DNA from: Lottia gigantea
Taxonomy: Eukaryota > Mollusca > Gastropoda > Lottiidae
Assembly (NCBI RefSeq): GCF_000327385.1
Contig: NW_008707618.1
Coordinates: forward strand, 270,622-334,621
Length of the DNA stretch: 64,000 nucleotides
Direction: 5' to 3'
The translations under genes and the position numbers were made by a program. The notes beneath the pieces are model-generated. The model made no database searches. It was given only the letters and a program-made list of their open reading frames with translations, and was not told where the DNA came from. Position 1 is the stretch's first letter. Each line of letters begins with the position of its first letter. Shown in pieces: positions 10,060 to 22,565 of this stretch.

Positions 10060-11500
10060 GCTCACGTAAGTTGGATTTTGCTGAACCAATTATCTCACGG
10101 TAAATAAAATATTAATCTTATTGTTATCAATAAATCTTCCTAATTAGAAGTGCTTATCCCAAATATATGTAGCAGCATTAAATATTTCTAGTCTATTAGA
10201 AAGGTTTTAAGTAATGCTTTTTTGACGAAGCCAGTTGTGTGGATTGTCCACCCTGTTAAAAAAGGATTTGTGTAATATTCTTAACCTAAATTAGAAATAA
10301 ATACGCCTAAAAATTAGAGGGAGAGATTTATTTGGAAAGGATGAAAACAAAAAACATTTTGCCCATTTTGACCAGAGAAAACTTCAATTGTGCAGTACAT
10401 TCCCCTGTATCAAGAGCATGTTAAGTCTTCTGACATGAATTAGAGCAGTGGACCGCCTGAATCCAACGGCCTACCGCTTTGCAACATTTCATGGTAATGA
10501 ATGGCAACCATTATTTAGCGAAACTATCTCCAAATAGTCACATGATCACATTATTCTTGTAACTTAAATACACAAACTTCGTAAGTTATGGATTCAAACT
10601 GATACTATAATTGGCAAACCGATAATAGAATATTAAATACATAATTTGGTGTCAGAATAATCGCCTTAAAGCTATTACCCTTGTGTTTATATTCAGATTG
10701 CAATATTACTTTTACTTGACAAATAAATGTGAAATGCTGCCCATGAAGACACAACGAAATTCACCATTCATTACCGAGACAGATTCAGCTTTACGGAAAC
10801 TGTCGAGGATTGCCAAATGCTCCTGAATGTGAATGTAGAGTAGCATTAATTGTGGATTCTTTCTTGCCCTCCGGATAGTTTTCCAAGAAATAGTATGCGT
10901 GCGTGCTGCAACCGTCTGTTTTTCTTTCAAAATCAAGACTGAAAGCCCACGAGCAGACCTTAGTGAGAACATAATTTTATGTAGACATATCAAGTCCGCT
11001 CGATTGGTGTGTTTTGCACTTTCGGAATTCATGGAATGAAAATAGTTCAGAATGCGTTCCACCTGTACAGACAGAACTCAAAAATGACGGAGACAAGGGA
11101 AATATTGTGAATGTGACATAGTCTGATTCCATACTGGTCGAGGAAAGCAGTTTGAACAAAAGGAATCTGTTCTGAACTCACCAATCAAGCGTCACAATCG
11201 AGTAAGAAATCCTTGTACTATTGGGCTATTTCGGACAGGGTCACATAACTACACTTGAGATCAATGACGGCTCACTGTTATCATGTCACAATCTACTAGC
11301 TTGTTCAACGCAATAAAACCGTATGGCGTTAATTGTAATTCTAAGCGCTGACAGACAAAACCTTCATTTTGAATCCGAAGCGTTACTCAGACAACTTACA
11401 ATTTCCTTGTCCTGAATTTGATCCAAACAGGTTTAAGTGGTATTTTAACATTCAAAAACTGTCTGAGTGACATTTAGAGACATGTTCTAACTGAAGAGTA
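10060..11500. other. No recognised gene
   Basis: The only sizeable open frame (10712-11062, minus, 116 codons) resembles no family I know and has no clear splice sites or start context. No repeat structure was recognised. Confidence 0.4.
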
Positions 11501-11825
11501 AAAGGGACAGGTTCGCCTTCCGTTTGACCAATCGTACATTAGTTCCAGAAACATTGCCATCGAGCCATCAAATTCATGTTTGTCCAGAATTATTTGCGTT
11601 TGGATGACGACTCTTCTTTTCTTGAGACTCTATCATATAAAAAAAAGACAAGATATAGAAATAGAAAGTGAAATTCCTAGTTTGAGGTATTTTAAAGGAA
11701 TTGTATTAATGTGTTTTTCTTTTTTTTTCTTTTCTTTTTGCAGCTTTAGTACTTCTGAGGACTATATTTACTTATATTCAAAACCCAAATCAACCGTCGA
11801 AAATGGCGAATCTGTCCCTTTTAGA
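11501..11825 (+). mobile_element. MITE, ~320 bp, TTAAAGGGAC-type ends
   Basis: Terminal inverted repeats: TAAAAGGGACAGGTTCGCC at the left (from about 11501) and GGCGAATCTGTCCCTTTTA at the right (to about 11822), one mismatch. The interior contains CGAGCCATCAAATTCATG, GTCCAGAATTATTTGCG, GAAATAGAAAGTGAAATTCC, TTAGTACTTCTGAGGACTAT and AACCCAAATCAACC, blocks that recur in the copies at 30463, 35780, 36808, 37325, 39313 and 59050. No coding capacity beyond chance. The target duplication is TA or TTAA and cannot be decided from these copies. Confidence 0.75.
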
Positions 11826-12129
11826 TGTATTTTGTCGCGGTGGTTCAGAGAGATAGACACTGGAAAGGTCCTGATGCAATCTCGTAGTAGTAAGTCCAGA
11901 TAACTTTGGATTCTTCGACTTTATAGAAACCCTCAAACGATTTGTTTTCGCGTCAGCCAGCCAAGAAATCCCAGCACGTTGATAATATGTCCGAAAATAG
12001 ATATGCAGTCTGTACTTAATTTTAACATCAGTTCTTGGATCTAACTTGTTTGAACGTTATAATAAGATATCTTTACAGTGTGTTTAAATATTTCATCATT
12101 TCAGCCTTCATCTCACCAAAAATAGCAAA

Positions 12130-12840
12130 ACCTCTGCTTAAGAATCGAATGGGAACGAAGTCATTCTGTCCGACCGGATCTGTAGACATTTCGACTACAA
12201 AAAAATCAGTACCAAACAAATCAGTTCCAACGAGCAACAACTCCATACAACATATACCTGTTACCACTACTACCAACTACCACTAATGTGGCTCAACTAG
12301 ATGAGTGGATGACTGGTGGCCCGTGTACTTGTATAGGTTTTGGCTCCTCTCCCGGAATTCTTTTTTGCAGCATATCCTCTCCTGCATTTTGACTCCTCAG
12401 TAAAGTTGATGGAAGAGAAGATTTAAAGATTTTCAGTCTGTAGTTAGTGCTTTTTCACCCATTTATATTTTGCTTGTGGCTTTATTTGATTATAATTCTA
12501 TACTGTAATGGTGATTGGTGCATCCTTAAGGGTGAGGGGTTGGGGACATGGTTCAGCCAGTTCCTATGGTAGTACAATGAGTGAAATTTTGTCTAGGACG
12601 GTGTCATTTAGTTAACTCTAACACGAAGGACAGATTGATAAGCTAGGTGGGATCATTAAAGTGTTTACAGCTTTGGCACATGGGTCTTAGTTATTGGCCA
12701 CGGTAGTCCTCTCGGCTAAAGAATCGAATAGGAACGAATATTTAGTAATTACAAAACCAACAGTACCAAACAATTCAACTAAACCAGAACCACCTATTAC
12801 TTCAATCAAACACCACTACTAACAACAATTACTTAGTCTA
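12130..12840 (+). repeat. Diverged direct repeat pair
   Basis: 12137-12285 and 12717-12830 share AAGAATCGAATGGGAACGAA-like starts, CAGTACCAAACAAATCA-like middles and CACCACTACTA-like ends, about 585 bp apart. A further block before the second copy (12655-12715, TTTACAGCTTTGGCACATGG) is also seen at about 8308-8385. The origin is unknown. Confidence 0.5.
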
Positions 12841-13089
12841 CAAGTTCGTGAATTGACTAATTCAATGTATCTTTAAACTGGTTCATCTGAGTGAAGTACC
12901 GAGTAACGAAGAGCGAAAACGACAGTTCTAATCGATTTAACAAGATGCCCTTTATCAACCAATGATCATAAAACAGAATTACGAGAGCTCATAACTCTTA
13001 AAGTGACAATGACAAGAAACTCAACCAACTTTATCATCTCAATGTCAAGGTATTACAAACTTCGTCTGATACCTTTACTGAAATAGCCT

Positions 13090-13375
13090 CTGGGAGTCGC
13101 GGTGGCTCAGTGAGTTAAACGCTTGCTCGCTAACTTAAAGGTCTAGGGTTCAGCCCCGACATAGGTCGAGATAATACCTTCCAATTGTTCAACCCTGTTT
13201 CACCCAGTCAGTGATGCAAGTAAGAGGGGCTGACATGGAAAAAGCCTCTAGTCGTTCGGATGGGACACTCGTGTGCTTCAGGTTTTGCGTGTTAAATATT
13301 TCTCGTCAGTTGGAATGTCGTAGCCAGTATTCATTAGCCCACATTGTGCAGAAAAGTAGGACGTAAAACTCCATT
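13090..13375 (+). mobile_element. Full-length tRNA-derived SINE
   Basis: The clearest copy in the window. The tRNA-related head (13090-13160) has an A-box-like TGGCTCAGTGAGTT and a B-box-like GGGTTCAGCCCC. The body contains AGTGATGCAAGTAAG, CTGACATGGAAAAAG and a TCGTTCGGATGGGAC block, which resembles the conserved central domain shared by several invertebrate SINE superfamilies. The 3' tail (13330-13375) reads TTCATTAG, TGTGCAGAAAAGTAGGACGT and AAAACTCCATT. This tail is the apparent source of the satellites at 40.9, 52.9 and 55.5 kb. It would be transcribed by RNA polymerase III and mobilised by a LINE. The partner LINE is not in the window. Confidence 0.85.
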
Positions 13376-13389
13376 AAATCTTTGATTGC

Positions 13390-13590
13390 AATAGCCACTG
13401 AAGATTGTAAATGCCGATTGATTGGATTGTACGCTGGAACATACAGCCAATGAAAGCTCTCGACAGACTATCTCTTAACAATAAGCCATAATGTTTACAG
13501 TCTTTTTATCGAGGACTAGCATATTCGCTGATGTACTATCCAATCCAATCGCTGCATTCCGTTATACAAGAATATTGGAAACAGTTCAGC
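13390..13590. repeat. Repeat family E, inverted pair
   Basis: TTGATTGGATTGTACGCTGG (about 13418) faces its reverse complement form ACTATCCAATCCAATCGCTG (about 13533), so two copies stand head to head. Single copies occur at 21190-21345, 23600-23700, 26680-26835 and 26975-27130. The consensus includes GACTGCAATAGCCAC, GGAATGCAGTGATTTGATTG and CAGCGAATATACAGCCAATC. It is probably a non-autonomous DNA element; the class is unknown. Confidence 0.55.
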
Positions 13591-15317
13591 ATTGGCATCT
13601 GCCCCACGTGTATCTATAAGGCTTTATGTTTTTAACAATCAATGGTAGTGAAATTGGACGACGGAATTGTCGAGTAAGAGCCATTGACCTGAGGTTGACA
13701 AACAAGTCTTGAGACAGGCCATAATTCTACTAGTAGATTGTTGTTCTGTTAGAAATTACGATAATCGTTACTGGAATGACAAACTCAGGAACCAGGTTGG
13801 TGCCATTAGAGAATTCAATATGCACACGACACAAACATATCGAGAAATGTGTATTTGTCTTGTCTGTCGTCAATTGGGTAAATTTTCTTAAAAAAAAACT
13901 ATCGTAGTCTGCATAATGATGTGTGTGTTTTCTTTTACTGACAGAGCTTTATTGCATGTGAAATACAACTCCGAAATATAGTCGATGCCCGGAATACAAT
14001 CCAGAGTTGATTTGATGCCTGTGGTTTCTATAAGCTGACAAAAGTACCTAAGTGGAAAACACTCATGAATAAAACCGCGACTTTGGTGATAATACATTAT
14101 ATTATAACTCATCCTAATATAACCCACAGGTGGGTGATGTCTGGTGTCATTATAAACTGACAATAGTAATAAAATGGACAATAATACATAGCACAACCAG
14201 TGGCGGAGCCAGGTTTACGTCCGGTTGGGGGGAGGGGGAGGCGAGGGGGGGACGAGATATCTGAGATTGCCCGAATCTCTAACCTATTTACTTTCAGGGC
14301 TGCGAGGAGGGCGACTCCCCCCTCCCTTTGGCGCCCAGTACAACACTGGACCACCCTTTGGTAAAACATTTCACACTACCACCCAAACTCCTGCTTCTGA
14401 AAACTCATATCTACTCCAATTTTCAGAACAAATACTGAGAGTTCCATACTTTCGATAACTTTGTGGTCGATGGCGAAAGAGTGACCACCAGTGCTTTGCT
14501 CGAGTTGGAACGAAGAGTTTTCATCACGTTCTGTTATTTACTTTGGCAAATTCGTCCAATAAAGAAATTTCTGCAGTGTATAGGACATTTATTTAATGGA
14601 AATTCTGAGGTGCCAGAAAACACGTGCGTGCCACAGGTTGAGTGTGAAAAGCATGACCTAATAAACCACACCGTCTCGTTCTATCAAAGGTATTTCGAGT
14701 TTTCTTAACCCAACGCTTGATCTACTTAGTCATTTCTTTCGAAAATTGGACTTATGCTAGTAGATAAATCAGGGTCACAAAACCATCCAAAGAACCTGGT
14801 TAACACTAATTCTGTAGATAAAAGGTTAAATGTCTAGTAAACAGAGGCTTATGTCGAGATCGCTTCCTCTCAAAAAATCAAAGATGAAATCATTGAGCAC
14901 ATCAAAATACTCAATATTTAGTTATATTATTGCAACCTCCTTCAAGAGTAGAGTTCACATCAGTCCACCTTTAAGAGATGAATGATCTAGTCCACAGAGA
15001 TATTAAAATGAAATAATACAAATATTCCTCAGAGGTTCAGGTCGCGGCCGTGGCCTCTAAAAGACTCCAGTTTAAATCTTGTAGACTATCATCATTAATA
15101 TGACACTAACAAGGTAGAAACTGTGATTTATTCTCGCCCCAATGTCATATATTGCTCGAAGACATTTTCTCCATATCTAGATAATGAGCTTTGTAAAGGC
15201 CCAACTACACAAACAAAGGTCGATCTTATTTCCAACAGCTTTTGGGATTGTACGAGAACTTATACGTGCAGCTGTCGATAATATGGAGATTATGACAATT
15301 AAGGTGGGAAAAGACTA

Positions 15318-15525
15318 AGTGCGGATTACGGTGGTGGTTTACTGTGAACATAACGGTGTATATTACGATGCGAATAACAGTGGGGATTACGATGGGGATA
15401 ACAGTGTGGATTACCGTCTGGATTACAATGCGCAAAACGTTGGAGATTATGATGCGGAAAACAGTGTGGATTACGGCGTGGATTACGGTGCGGATAACGA
15501 TGCGAATAGCGCTGCGAGAGTTTTC
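15318..15525 (+). repeat. 12-bp minisatellite
   Basis: About 17 units of a 12-bp motif alternating between forms such as GTGTGGATTACG and GATGCGGATAAC. Because the unit is divisible by three, several frames stay open on both strands. No start, family or splice evidence supports a protein. Confidence 0.85.
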
Positions 15526-15707
15526 GATACAATACAAAATAGAAGAGGCGTTTCTTGTTCGCATAGTTTCCGGAACCATACCTCGTATATTCATTTTTTC
15601 TATTTCTTCGGTAATAATAATCCCACGGGACACTACACCGCACACTATTCCTTGTCTATTCGCACCATAGCACTATTAGTTAGTCACTGAGTCACAAACA
15701 AATAGAC

Positions 15708-16456
15708 TTATTGATTTATAGTGGGAAGGGGGTAATAATAATGATTTATAGTGGGGAGGGGGTAATAATAATGATTTATAGTGGGAAGGGGGTAGTAATA
15801 ATGATTTATAGTGGGAAGGGGGTAATAATAATAATTTATAGTGGGAAGGGGGTAATAATGATTTATAGTGGGAAGGGGGTAATAATAATGATTTATAGTG
15901 GGAAGGGGGTAATAATAATGATTTATAGTCGGAAGGGGGTAATAATAATGATTTATAGTGGGGAGGGGGGTAATAATAATGATTTCTAGTGGGAAGTGGG
16001 TAATAATGATTTATAGTGGGAAGGGGGTAATAATAATGATGATTTATAGTGGGGTGGGGGGTAATAATGATTTATAGTGGGAAGGGGGTAATAATAATGG
16101 TTTATAGTGGGAAAGGGGGTAATAATAATGATTTATAGTGGGAAGGGGGTAATAATTATGATTTATAGTGGGAAGGGGGTAATAATAATGATTTATAGTG
16201 GGAAGGGGGTAATAATAATGATTTATAGTGGGAAGGGGGGGTAATAATAATGATTTATAGTGGGAAGGAGGGTAATAATAATGATTTATAGTGGGAGGGG
16301 GGTAATAATAATGATTTATAGTGGGAAGGGGGTAATAATAATGATTTATAGTGGGAAGGGTGTAATAATAATGAATTATAGTTGGAAGGGGGTAATAATA
16401 ATGATTTGTAGTGGGAAGGGGGTAATAATAATGATTTATAGTGGGAAGGGGGTAAT
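15708..16456 (+). repeat. 30-bp minisatellite, G-rich strand
   Basis: About 25 units of ATGATTTATAGTGGGAAGGG followed by GGTAATAATA. Units vary by loss or gain of a three-base AAT/TAA step and by G-run length. The plus strand holds all the G runs. Open frames on both strands are repeat artefacts. Confidence 0.95.
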
Positions 16457-16514
16457 ACAAGTGATCAAAGATCCTGAAAGAGGTAATAGAAAACAGGTTG
16501 AAAACTCCTGGCTT

Positions 16515-16712
16515 AGAACTTTCTCACAATCAGTGATGCAGGTCGCCAGGGTCTGACATGGAAAAAGCGTATAGTTGCTTGAATAGAGCACAATCTTTGG
16601 CCCTGTGTGCTACAGGCTGTGCACGTTAATGTTCCCGTGACAGATGTCAAGATTATCCTAATAGCACACTTGATGTCCAACATCATTAGCCCAAACTGGG
16701 GAATAAAAACTG
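16515..16712 (+). mobile_element. SINE body fragment
   Basis: Lacks the tRNA head. It keeps CAGTGATGCAGGTCG, GTCTGACATGGAAAAAGCG, GCCCTGTGTGCTACAGGCTG and a diverged 3' part with CATTAGCCCAAACTGGGG. It follows directly after the 30-bp array. Confidence 0.75.
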
Positions 16713-16719
16713 ACTAATT

Positions 16720-18220
16720 ACGATTGTTTAGAAGAGTACTAATGGATGTAAATCTTCATTCCATTCTATGACATCTACCACCTAAGCCAGTTCAGTGGTT
16801 GTGTAAGAGGGTCTTGAATCTGGACTAATTACATCCCGTCGATACTTCATCAACTTGCTAAGAAAATGACACTTTTAACAAGATGCTGTGATAAATCGAT
16901 TTTCATCATTAAACTCTTTTTCATCTCTATGTCTTTTTACATCTGAAAGACAAAGTAGTTTGAGGTCTGCATTTCATTGACAACGTGATTTTTTCATTGG
17001 CTAGGTAACGTGTAGTTGACATATAGTCAAAAAGCAGAATTTTATTAAAAAAATATTTTGAAAACGTAGTGTCTTTGAAAATGTTCATCAAAAATAAACT
17101 ATATTGTATGGAAAAACCAAAAATTAGTATCTGTGTTCTGTGCACCTGTGTAAGGATTCATACTTCTGTAATGACACAAATTACTCCACTCAAAGCAGCA
17201 AAAGTCAATCGAGTCTGCTATCTGTGTGGTACACAGATCCCTCTGTTCTCTGACTTTTTAATCTGAAGCCCATGTCAGTGATGCTAATCGTTTGCTACAG
17301 GACTCGAACGTTAAAGATCCATCGATAGTTGGAAATCAACAAAGAGTGGACTGATTTCAAATTTCTCCTAATTACACACATTATTGGGTTATCAATCTCC
17401 ATCGGCCGAAGCAGCAAAAGTTCAATATAAACATTATTTACAACATACAGTACTGTATTTATTTCCACTAACAAGAAGATGTTTTATAAAACGAATTGCG
17501 TAACGGGGACACAGATAGCACCAATTTTGCACCATTCCAATTTCCAGTCAGACGTCTGTAGTAAAACCAATTCCATAAAAAAATAAGTGCTTGATGACGT
17601 CAATAATCTTAAATAATGTGCTTTATCACAGTCATCAAACATTTAGTTTTAGTGGAATTACAGGAACTACATACCTCTGATTATATATTTGAATGGTGCA
17701 AATCAATACAATCAGTAGAGTCATCGATACACATAAAAACTTTAGAAAACCTCTTTACAATCTCTTTATAGTACAGTATCCCTTTAATATGATTTATAAA
17801 ATAAACAAAAGATTTTGGACAAAATCGTGAGTAAAAATACCTTTGATCTTGCTTTCATATTAACGAATTATGTTTAACAAATTTCAAATGGTACAACACG
17901 GTTCTGGGAGCCGGAAAATTGCTTGCTTAAGACCCCTTAATCCGGGTCTTACTCAATTTTCAATATTTACGTCGCTGATTTTCGTTTTTAACACGTAGGT
18001 TCCACGTTATTGAAAGTTTTCATTTGTTAAGATGATCCACCGCTCGTCTGTTAACAAGAAACATGATATGAGTTCCGTTTACTTCATTAAAAGATTTCGT
18101 AATACACTAATTGCAACTGATGTAAAAAAAAAAGGGTCCCGATAAAGGTCCACCAACACTTGCAAATGGAAAAAGAGTGCTAAAAATTGATTAATTATGT
18201 AAATGCATGATGTTGGCTTA
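16720..18220. other. Mostly unexplained; weak SINE remnant near 17270
   Basis: No gene recognised. About 17268-17375 has a diverged SINE body (CAGTGATGCTAATCG, GCTACAGG, GTTAAAGATC, AGTTGGAAATC). The rest is AT-rich unique-looking sequence. Confidence 0.4.
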
Positions 18221-18224
18221 AATG

Positions 18225-18975
18225 TGTGAGGTAGCTTAGGGATATTGTGTTGATGACTAAAGTGTGTGATTGAGTGACGGCTTAGTTATTGTGTGGTGAT
18301 GGCTTAGTGACTGTGGGACGGTGGTTTAAGTGTGTGAATATGTGACGATGGCTCAGTAAGTGCATGACGATGGCTTAGTGAGTGCATGACGATGGCTTAC
18401 TGACTGAATGACGATGTATGACAATGGCTTAAATTTATGATTGTATGCCGATGGTGTGTGACTGTGCGACGATGTCTTGGGGACTTTATATGACGATGGC
18501 TTAAGTGTGTGATTGGGAGTTGATAGCTTAGATGTTTGATGATGGCTAAGTGTCTGTGTGGCGGTGGTTTAAATGTGGGAATGTGTGACGATGGCTTCGT
18601 GACTGTGCGACGATGGCTTTGGGACTGTGTGACGATGGCTCACGGATTGTATGATGTTTGATTAGTGATTGTATGTTGATGATAATGTGTGACGATAGCT
18701 TACAGACTGTATGACGATGGCTTACTAGATGAATGACGACGGCTTAGCGACTGTATGACGATTGCTGAGATATGTGACTGTATGACGGTGGCTTACGTTT
18801 GTGTGTGTGTGACGATGGCTTAATTGTTAGTTTTGTGTGGCTTATGTGTTAATATGAGACGATCGCCAAAGTTTGGGACAATAAAAACTATAAGTGTGAC
18901 GATGATTTACGCGTACGACTTTGCAGATTTTAATTTGGGAATGGCTGTAATGTGTGACCTTGGAAAAGGGTGCTT
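18225..18975 (+). repeat. Degenerate ~22-bp minisatellite
   Basis: Dozens of diverged copies of a unit like GTGTGACGATGGCTTAGTGA, with irregular spacing. It looks old, or is under repeated slippage. Confidence 0.8.
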
Positions 18976-19295
18976 AAGTGTAACGATGGCCTCAGTGTGT
19001 GACAGAATACCATGGAAGTACAATAAGAAATGGCGAAGATAATTTGTTGTTAATTTGATACTGAATTGATTTGTGTCTGTTTTCTCGACTAATTGTCGAC
19101 TCGACCGTCAATTTCCATCAATTTCTAGCTCGACTAGCGACAGACATTTTTATCTTCAATAATTTCCGACTGGCACAACGCCATATAATTATGTTACATA
19201 TTAGCGTACAAATACAGATGAAACGTTATAAAGAGGCCCAAAAAAAGCTTTTAGTCGTTGTATGTGTTTCTGAGGTCTTATGGTTTTCATAACCA

Positions 19296-19340
19296 TGAGT
19301 TAGGACGTAAAACTCCATTCATTTCATTTTCATTTCATAA
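19296..19340 (+). mobile_element. SINE 3' tail fragment
   Basis: Contains TTAGGACGTAAAACTCCATT followed by ATTTCATTTTCATTTC, the SINE tail and its terminal simple repeat. Confidence 0.6.
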
Positions 19341-21190
19341 CCAAGTGTGGATTCACGTTGTATTGTTTAGAAACAGATCATGACATCATTATCGCAAATA
19401 AAGATATAAGATAAATTGTCATTCCGATAGTGACATCATAATATAGTTCTAAACTACAGAGATCTTCAAATCAACAAAAAATACGCCAAAGCCAATATCT
19501 GGTCAAAACAGTTTTCGGTATTGCACACTGCATGATGTTGTCCATCATAAAAGTATAGCGTTACAATTTATTTCTCTTTATGTCTTGGTGTGTGTGTTTT
19601 CATTTTGTTTTTAATATATTATTGTGTGGTGCGGTTCTACTGCCCTGACTTACATTTAAAGTGTCCATAATGTTTCCAAGTAGAATATCGGATTACATCT
19701 CAATATTTTGCAAGGCGTGGGACGTTTGATCTGATGTCAATTCTCTTTCATTTTTCAACAGTAAAACATAATTATCATTCTCGCAAACAAAAGGGTTCGA
19801 ACCTGAATTTTTGATGACTGTTTTCACAACACTTAACAATTAATGGTTTCATCTGTCCAAACAACCCGTTGTTAGTTGCCTGACAAATAGAGATCTTGTA
19901 GTAATACATATTACACTATCAAAGGTCTGTGAGTCAGTCAGGTAACTGATAACCTTTGATGTAGCAAGCAGGCAGTTTTAGTCTTAACAACAAAATGATT
20001 GTTGTCTGGTACTCCTGACTACAATGTTGGTAAATAAAGGCGAAATTTGAGAGCGTAAATAGGGTGCTGATCTTCTGTAGATTTGGCAATAGTTAAATGC
20101 AAAGGTTTGCCACTTTTGGAGCTTTGGGGGGGATTATGTAAATAATCTCCAACAGTGCCAATCTTACTCAACGTCAGCAATATGGATTTAAAAGTGAATA
20201 TCATAGGCCTACCATGAAGAAGATGAATGTGCTAATGATCCCATCATTGAAGTATGAGGTATTGAGAAACATTTGTTTGGATCAGGCATTTCACTTAATG
20301 TTCTGTAATAAAATCTGTGTATGTCACAAACCCTAGTTCATTCCTTTTCCAGTAAGACAATTACTTACATTGCACACGGCTCACTTGGACTTGGCCTCGG
20401 GTCTGGGACTAGGGTGTCAGGGTTGTGGCCAACTGGTGTAGAAGAAGAATTTATTTTGAACTGAGAGAGCACCTCACATCATCACATTTTGGAAATGTGG
20501 ATGCAACAAATTTTTGGGGGGTGAAATTTCCAGGTGATCGCTCAAGAGTAACAGAATGTACCCATTAAAAGAAAAGTCAATCTTCTGGAGTATGTCAATC
20601 GATGTCGCTTGGAGAAAAACAGGAAGACGAGTTATATATTGTCGCCATTAGCATAAATTACAGATCAAAAATCGATTTTTAGGTAAGAAGAAATTGGACA
20701 AGCGTACGATATATCTTTTAAAACAATGAAATAAATCACCAACCTTTCAACGCGGCCATTTGTGGTCGTCTGATGCTGACGCTAATTGGCGGGAAACAGA
20801 TTTATTGACTCTTTAATGACCATCTTTCCTGAGTTTGCCGCTAAAATCTTTAGTTTCCGGTACGTAAATATTACATACTGCTGACATTAATTGTGGAAAC
20901 TTTTAGTGAATTTCGAGATATTCAGAGAAATAATTTTTTTTTCTTCAGAATCTAACCCAAAGAGGATAATGAGTCAAGTCTGTCGGTAGGAAAATAATCC
21001 GAGGTCCTGAATTTTATAGATTGTGCTAGATCTTCCGAACATTTGAATTGAAAAAAGGTAGACAAATGTCGCTGTCCTGGCAAATTTTCCCACATACACA
21101 AGGTTAGCGTTGTGGAAAATTGGCGGGAAAATATAATGGTTTCTAAATATAAAAAGTTGGATAGAAAAGTTGACCTTGCGTCTTTGTCTA
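19340..21190. other. No recognised gene
   Basis: No domain, repeat array or mobile-element end was recognised. Confidence 0.4.
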
Positions 21191-21345
21191 GCCACCTTTC
21201 TTGTATGCAGTTATTTGATTGGACTGTACGCCAGCGTAATAGCCAACCATAGCTGCCATAAAACAATAAATAATGGGTCACACATTTGTGAGGTCGTTCA
21301 GTACAGTGCAGTCATAAATGGCCTTTATGACTGCAATAGACCTGG
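21190..21345 (+). repeat. Repeat family E, single copy
   Basis: Contains TAGCCACCTTTCTTGTATG, TTGATTGGACTGTACGCCAG and, at the far end, GACTGCAATAGACC. See 13390. Confidence 0.55.
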
Positions 21346-21984
21346 TAGCTACATTTTGCTCGGCTCAACGTAAGAGACTGATACAAAGTGTCAGTGCTAG
21401 GGCGGAGCTAGCGATCCATCGTTGTGTCGTTATTGACGCATCAGAGCGGCCATTTTGTGAAGACTCCTGTATGACTTGTCGAGTGGAATGAATTTGGATA
21501 ATCCAGGTGTTGTCGGGTACATTCATCAAACAACGGTGGCGCGCCGAATCGCAATTGGCCCTTCTTTTCCTGTAAAAAAAGTTATCGCAGCATTTGTGCC
21601 CAGTTGGCTGGGTAAGTACGGGGTGAAAGAGTTCATGGGCGGTTGGTATGTGTAAAATGTCAACACATATTATATGCAGCGGAAAATGAAAAACGAAATA
21701 AATGGGGTATAAAAATATATTCGCCTTGTCGAAGGATGCTCGAAAGTGTGTATTCGAGTAACTTGTCGCATGCATCAAACAAAACCGAAGCCCCCTGACA
21801 AATGAAATTTGTCCAATATAATGCCACTTGCGACGACATCCTACCTTCCAAGATATAAAAAAAATTGTCAAGGAGAAAAAATGATATTTGTTTGAAAAAC
21901 TGTAGTGTTACACTCGTCTTTAACGATATTAATAGTGGGGCGGCTTAGGTGATCAATTGTGCACTTTAAAACATAGTTAGACAG

Positions 21985-22565
21985 ATACAATACAAAGATT
22001 TTTATCCAGGGGCCATCGGAAATTGAACTCTGTATGATAGCCATCTTGAATTTCAAAATGGTTGCCAATGTGGTCAAGTTTTGTTAAATATCTTCTTAAT
22101 TAATATAGATATCAAGACAATTCAATCGGCTAAACCTACTTTTGTGATCAAATGGTGTCAGAAACTAAGTCACATGTGGATGCTATTTTGAAGTCCAATA
22201 TGGCCACCATTTAAAGTTATTTTACTCAATATCTTATTCAGTAGTAAAGATATCAGTACAAATGAATAAGACAATTATATGGATAGATACTTCTGGTATA
22301 TTTATTACTTCAACTTTTAAATATGGTTCTCACATCGTCATCAGGAATAATATCAGTTCCAATCCCTATTCCTTGTTTTAGGGCTCTTAGAATACAATGG
22401 TGTCAGAAACTATATATTTATCACCTATGACTGCCATTTTGAAATCCAACATGACCGCCATCCAAAGCTCATACAATATCTCATTCAACAGAAAAGATAT
22501 CAGTACAGTTCTAATACCTATTCTATTTTTAATCCATTAGTGTTATCTTGTGGTGTCAGAACCTG
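21985..22565 (+). repeat. Diverged tandem repeat with ATGGTGTCAGAAACT motif
   Basis: The motif recurs near 22152 and 22399 and in altered form near 22551. Each copy is preceded by a stretch like GATATCAGTACA and followed by one like TTTTGAAATCCAACATGACC. Units are about 150-250 bp. The origin is unknown. Confidence 0.55.

Noticed and set aside
10712-11062. 116-codon minus-strand open frame
   Set aside because: No family recognised, and an overlapping frame is also open. Not enough to call a gene.
13090-13165. Possible tRNA gene from A- and B-box-like sequence
   Set aside because: The stretch continues directly into the SINE body and tail, so it is the SINE head. The same holds for the heads at 260-340 and 30045-30096 (antisense).
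14197-14260. CAGTGGCGGAGCCAGG followed by a G-rich stretch, resembling the end of some hAT elements
   Set aside because: No inverted partner end and no 8-bp target duplication could be found. Similar weak cases at 23890, 32518, 36105 and 43340 were also left out.
21365-21871. 168-codon minus-strand open frame
   Set aside because: No domain, poor composition for a folded protein, and no splice or start context. Part of it is family E flank. Treated as chance.
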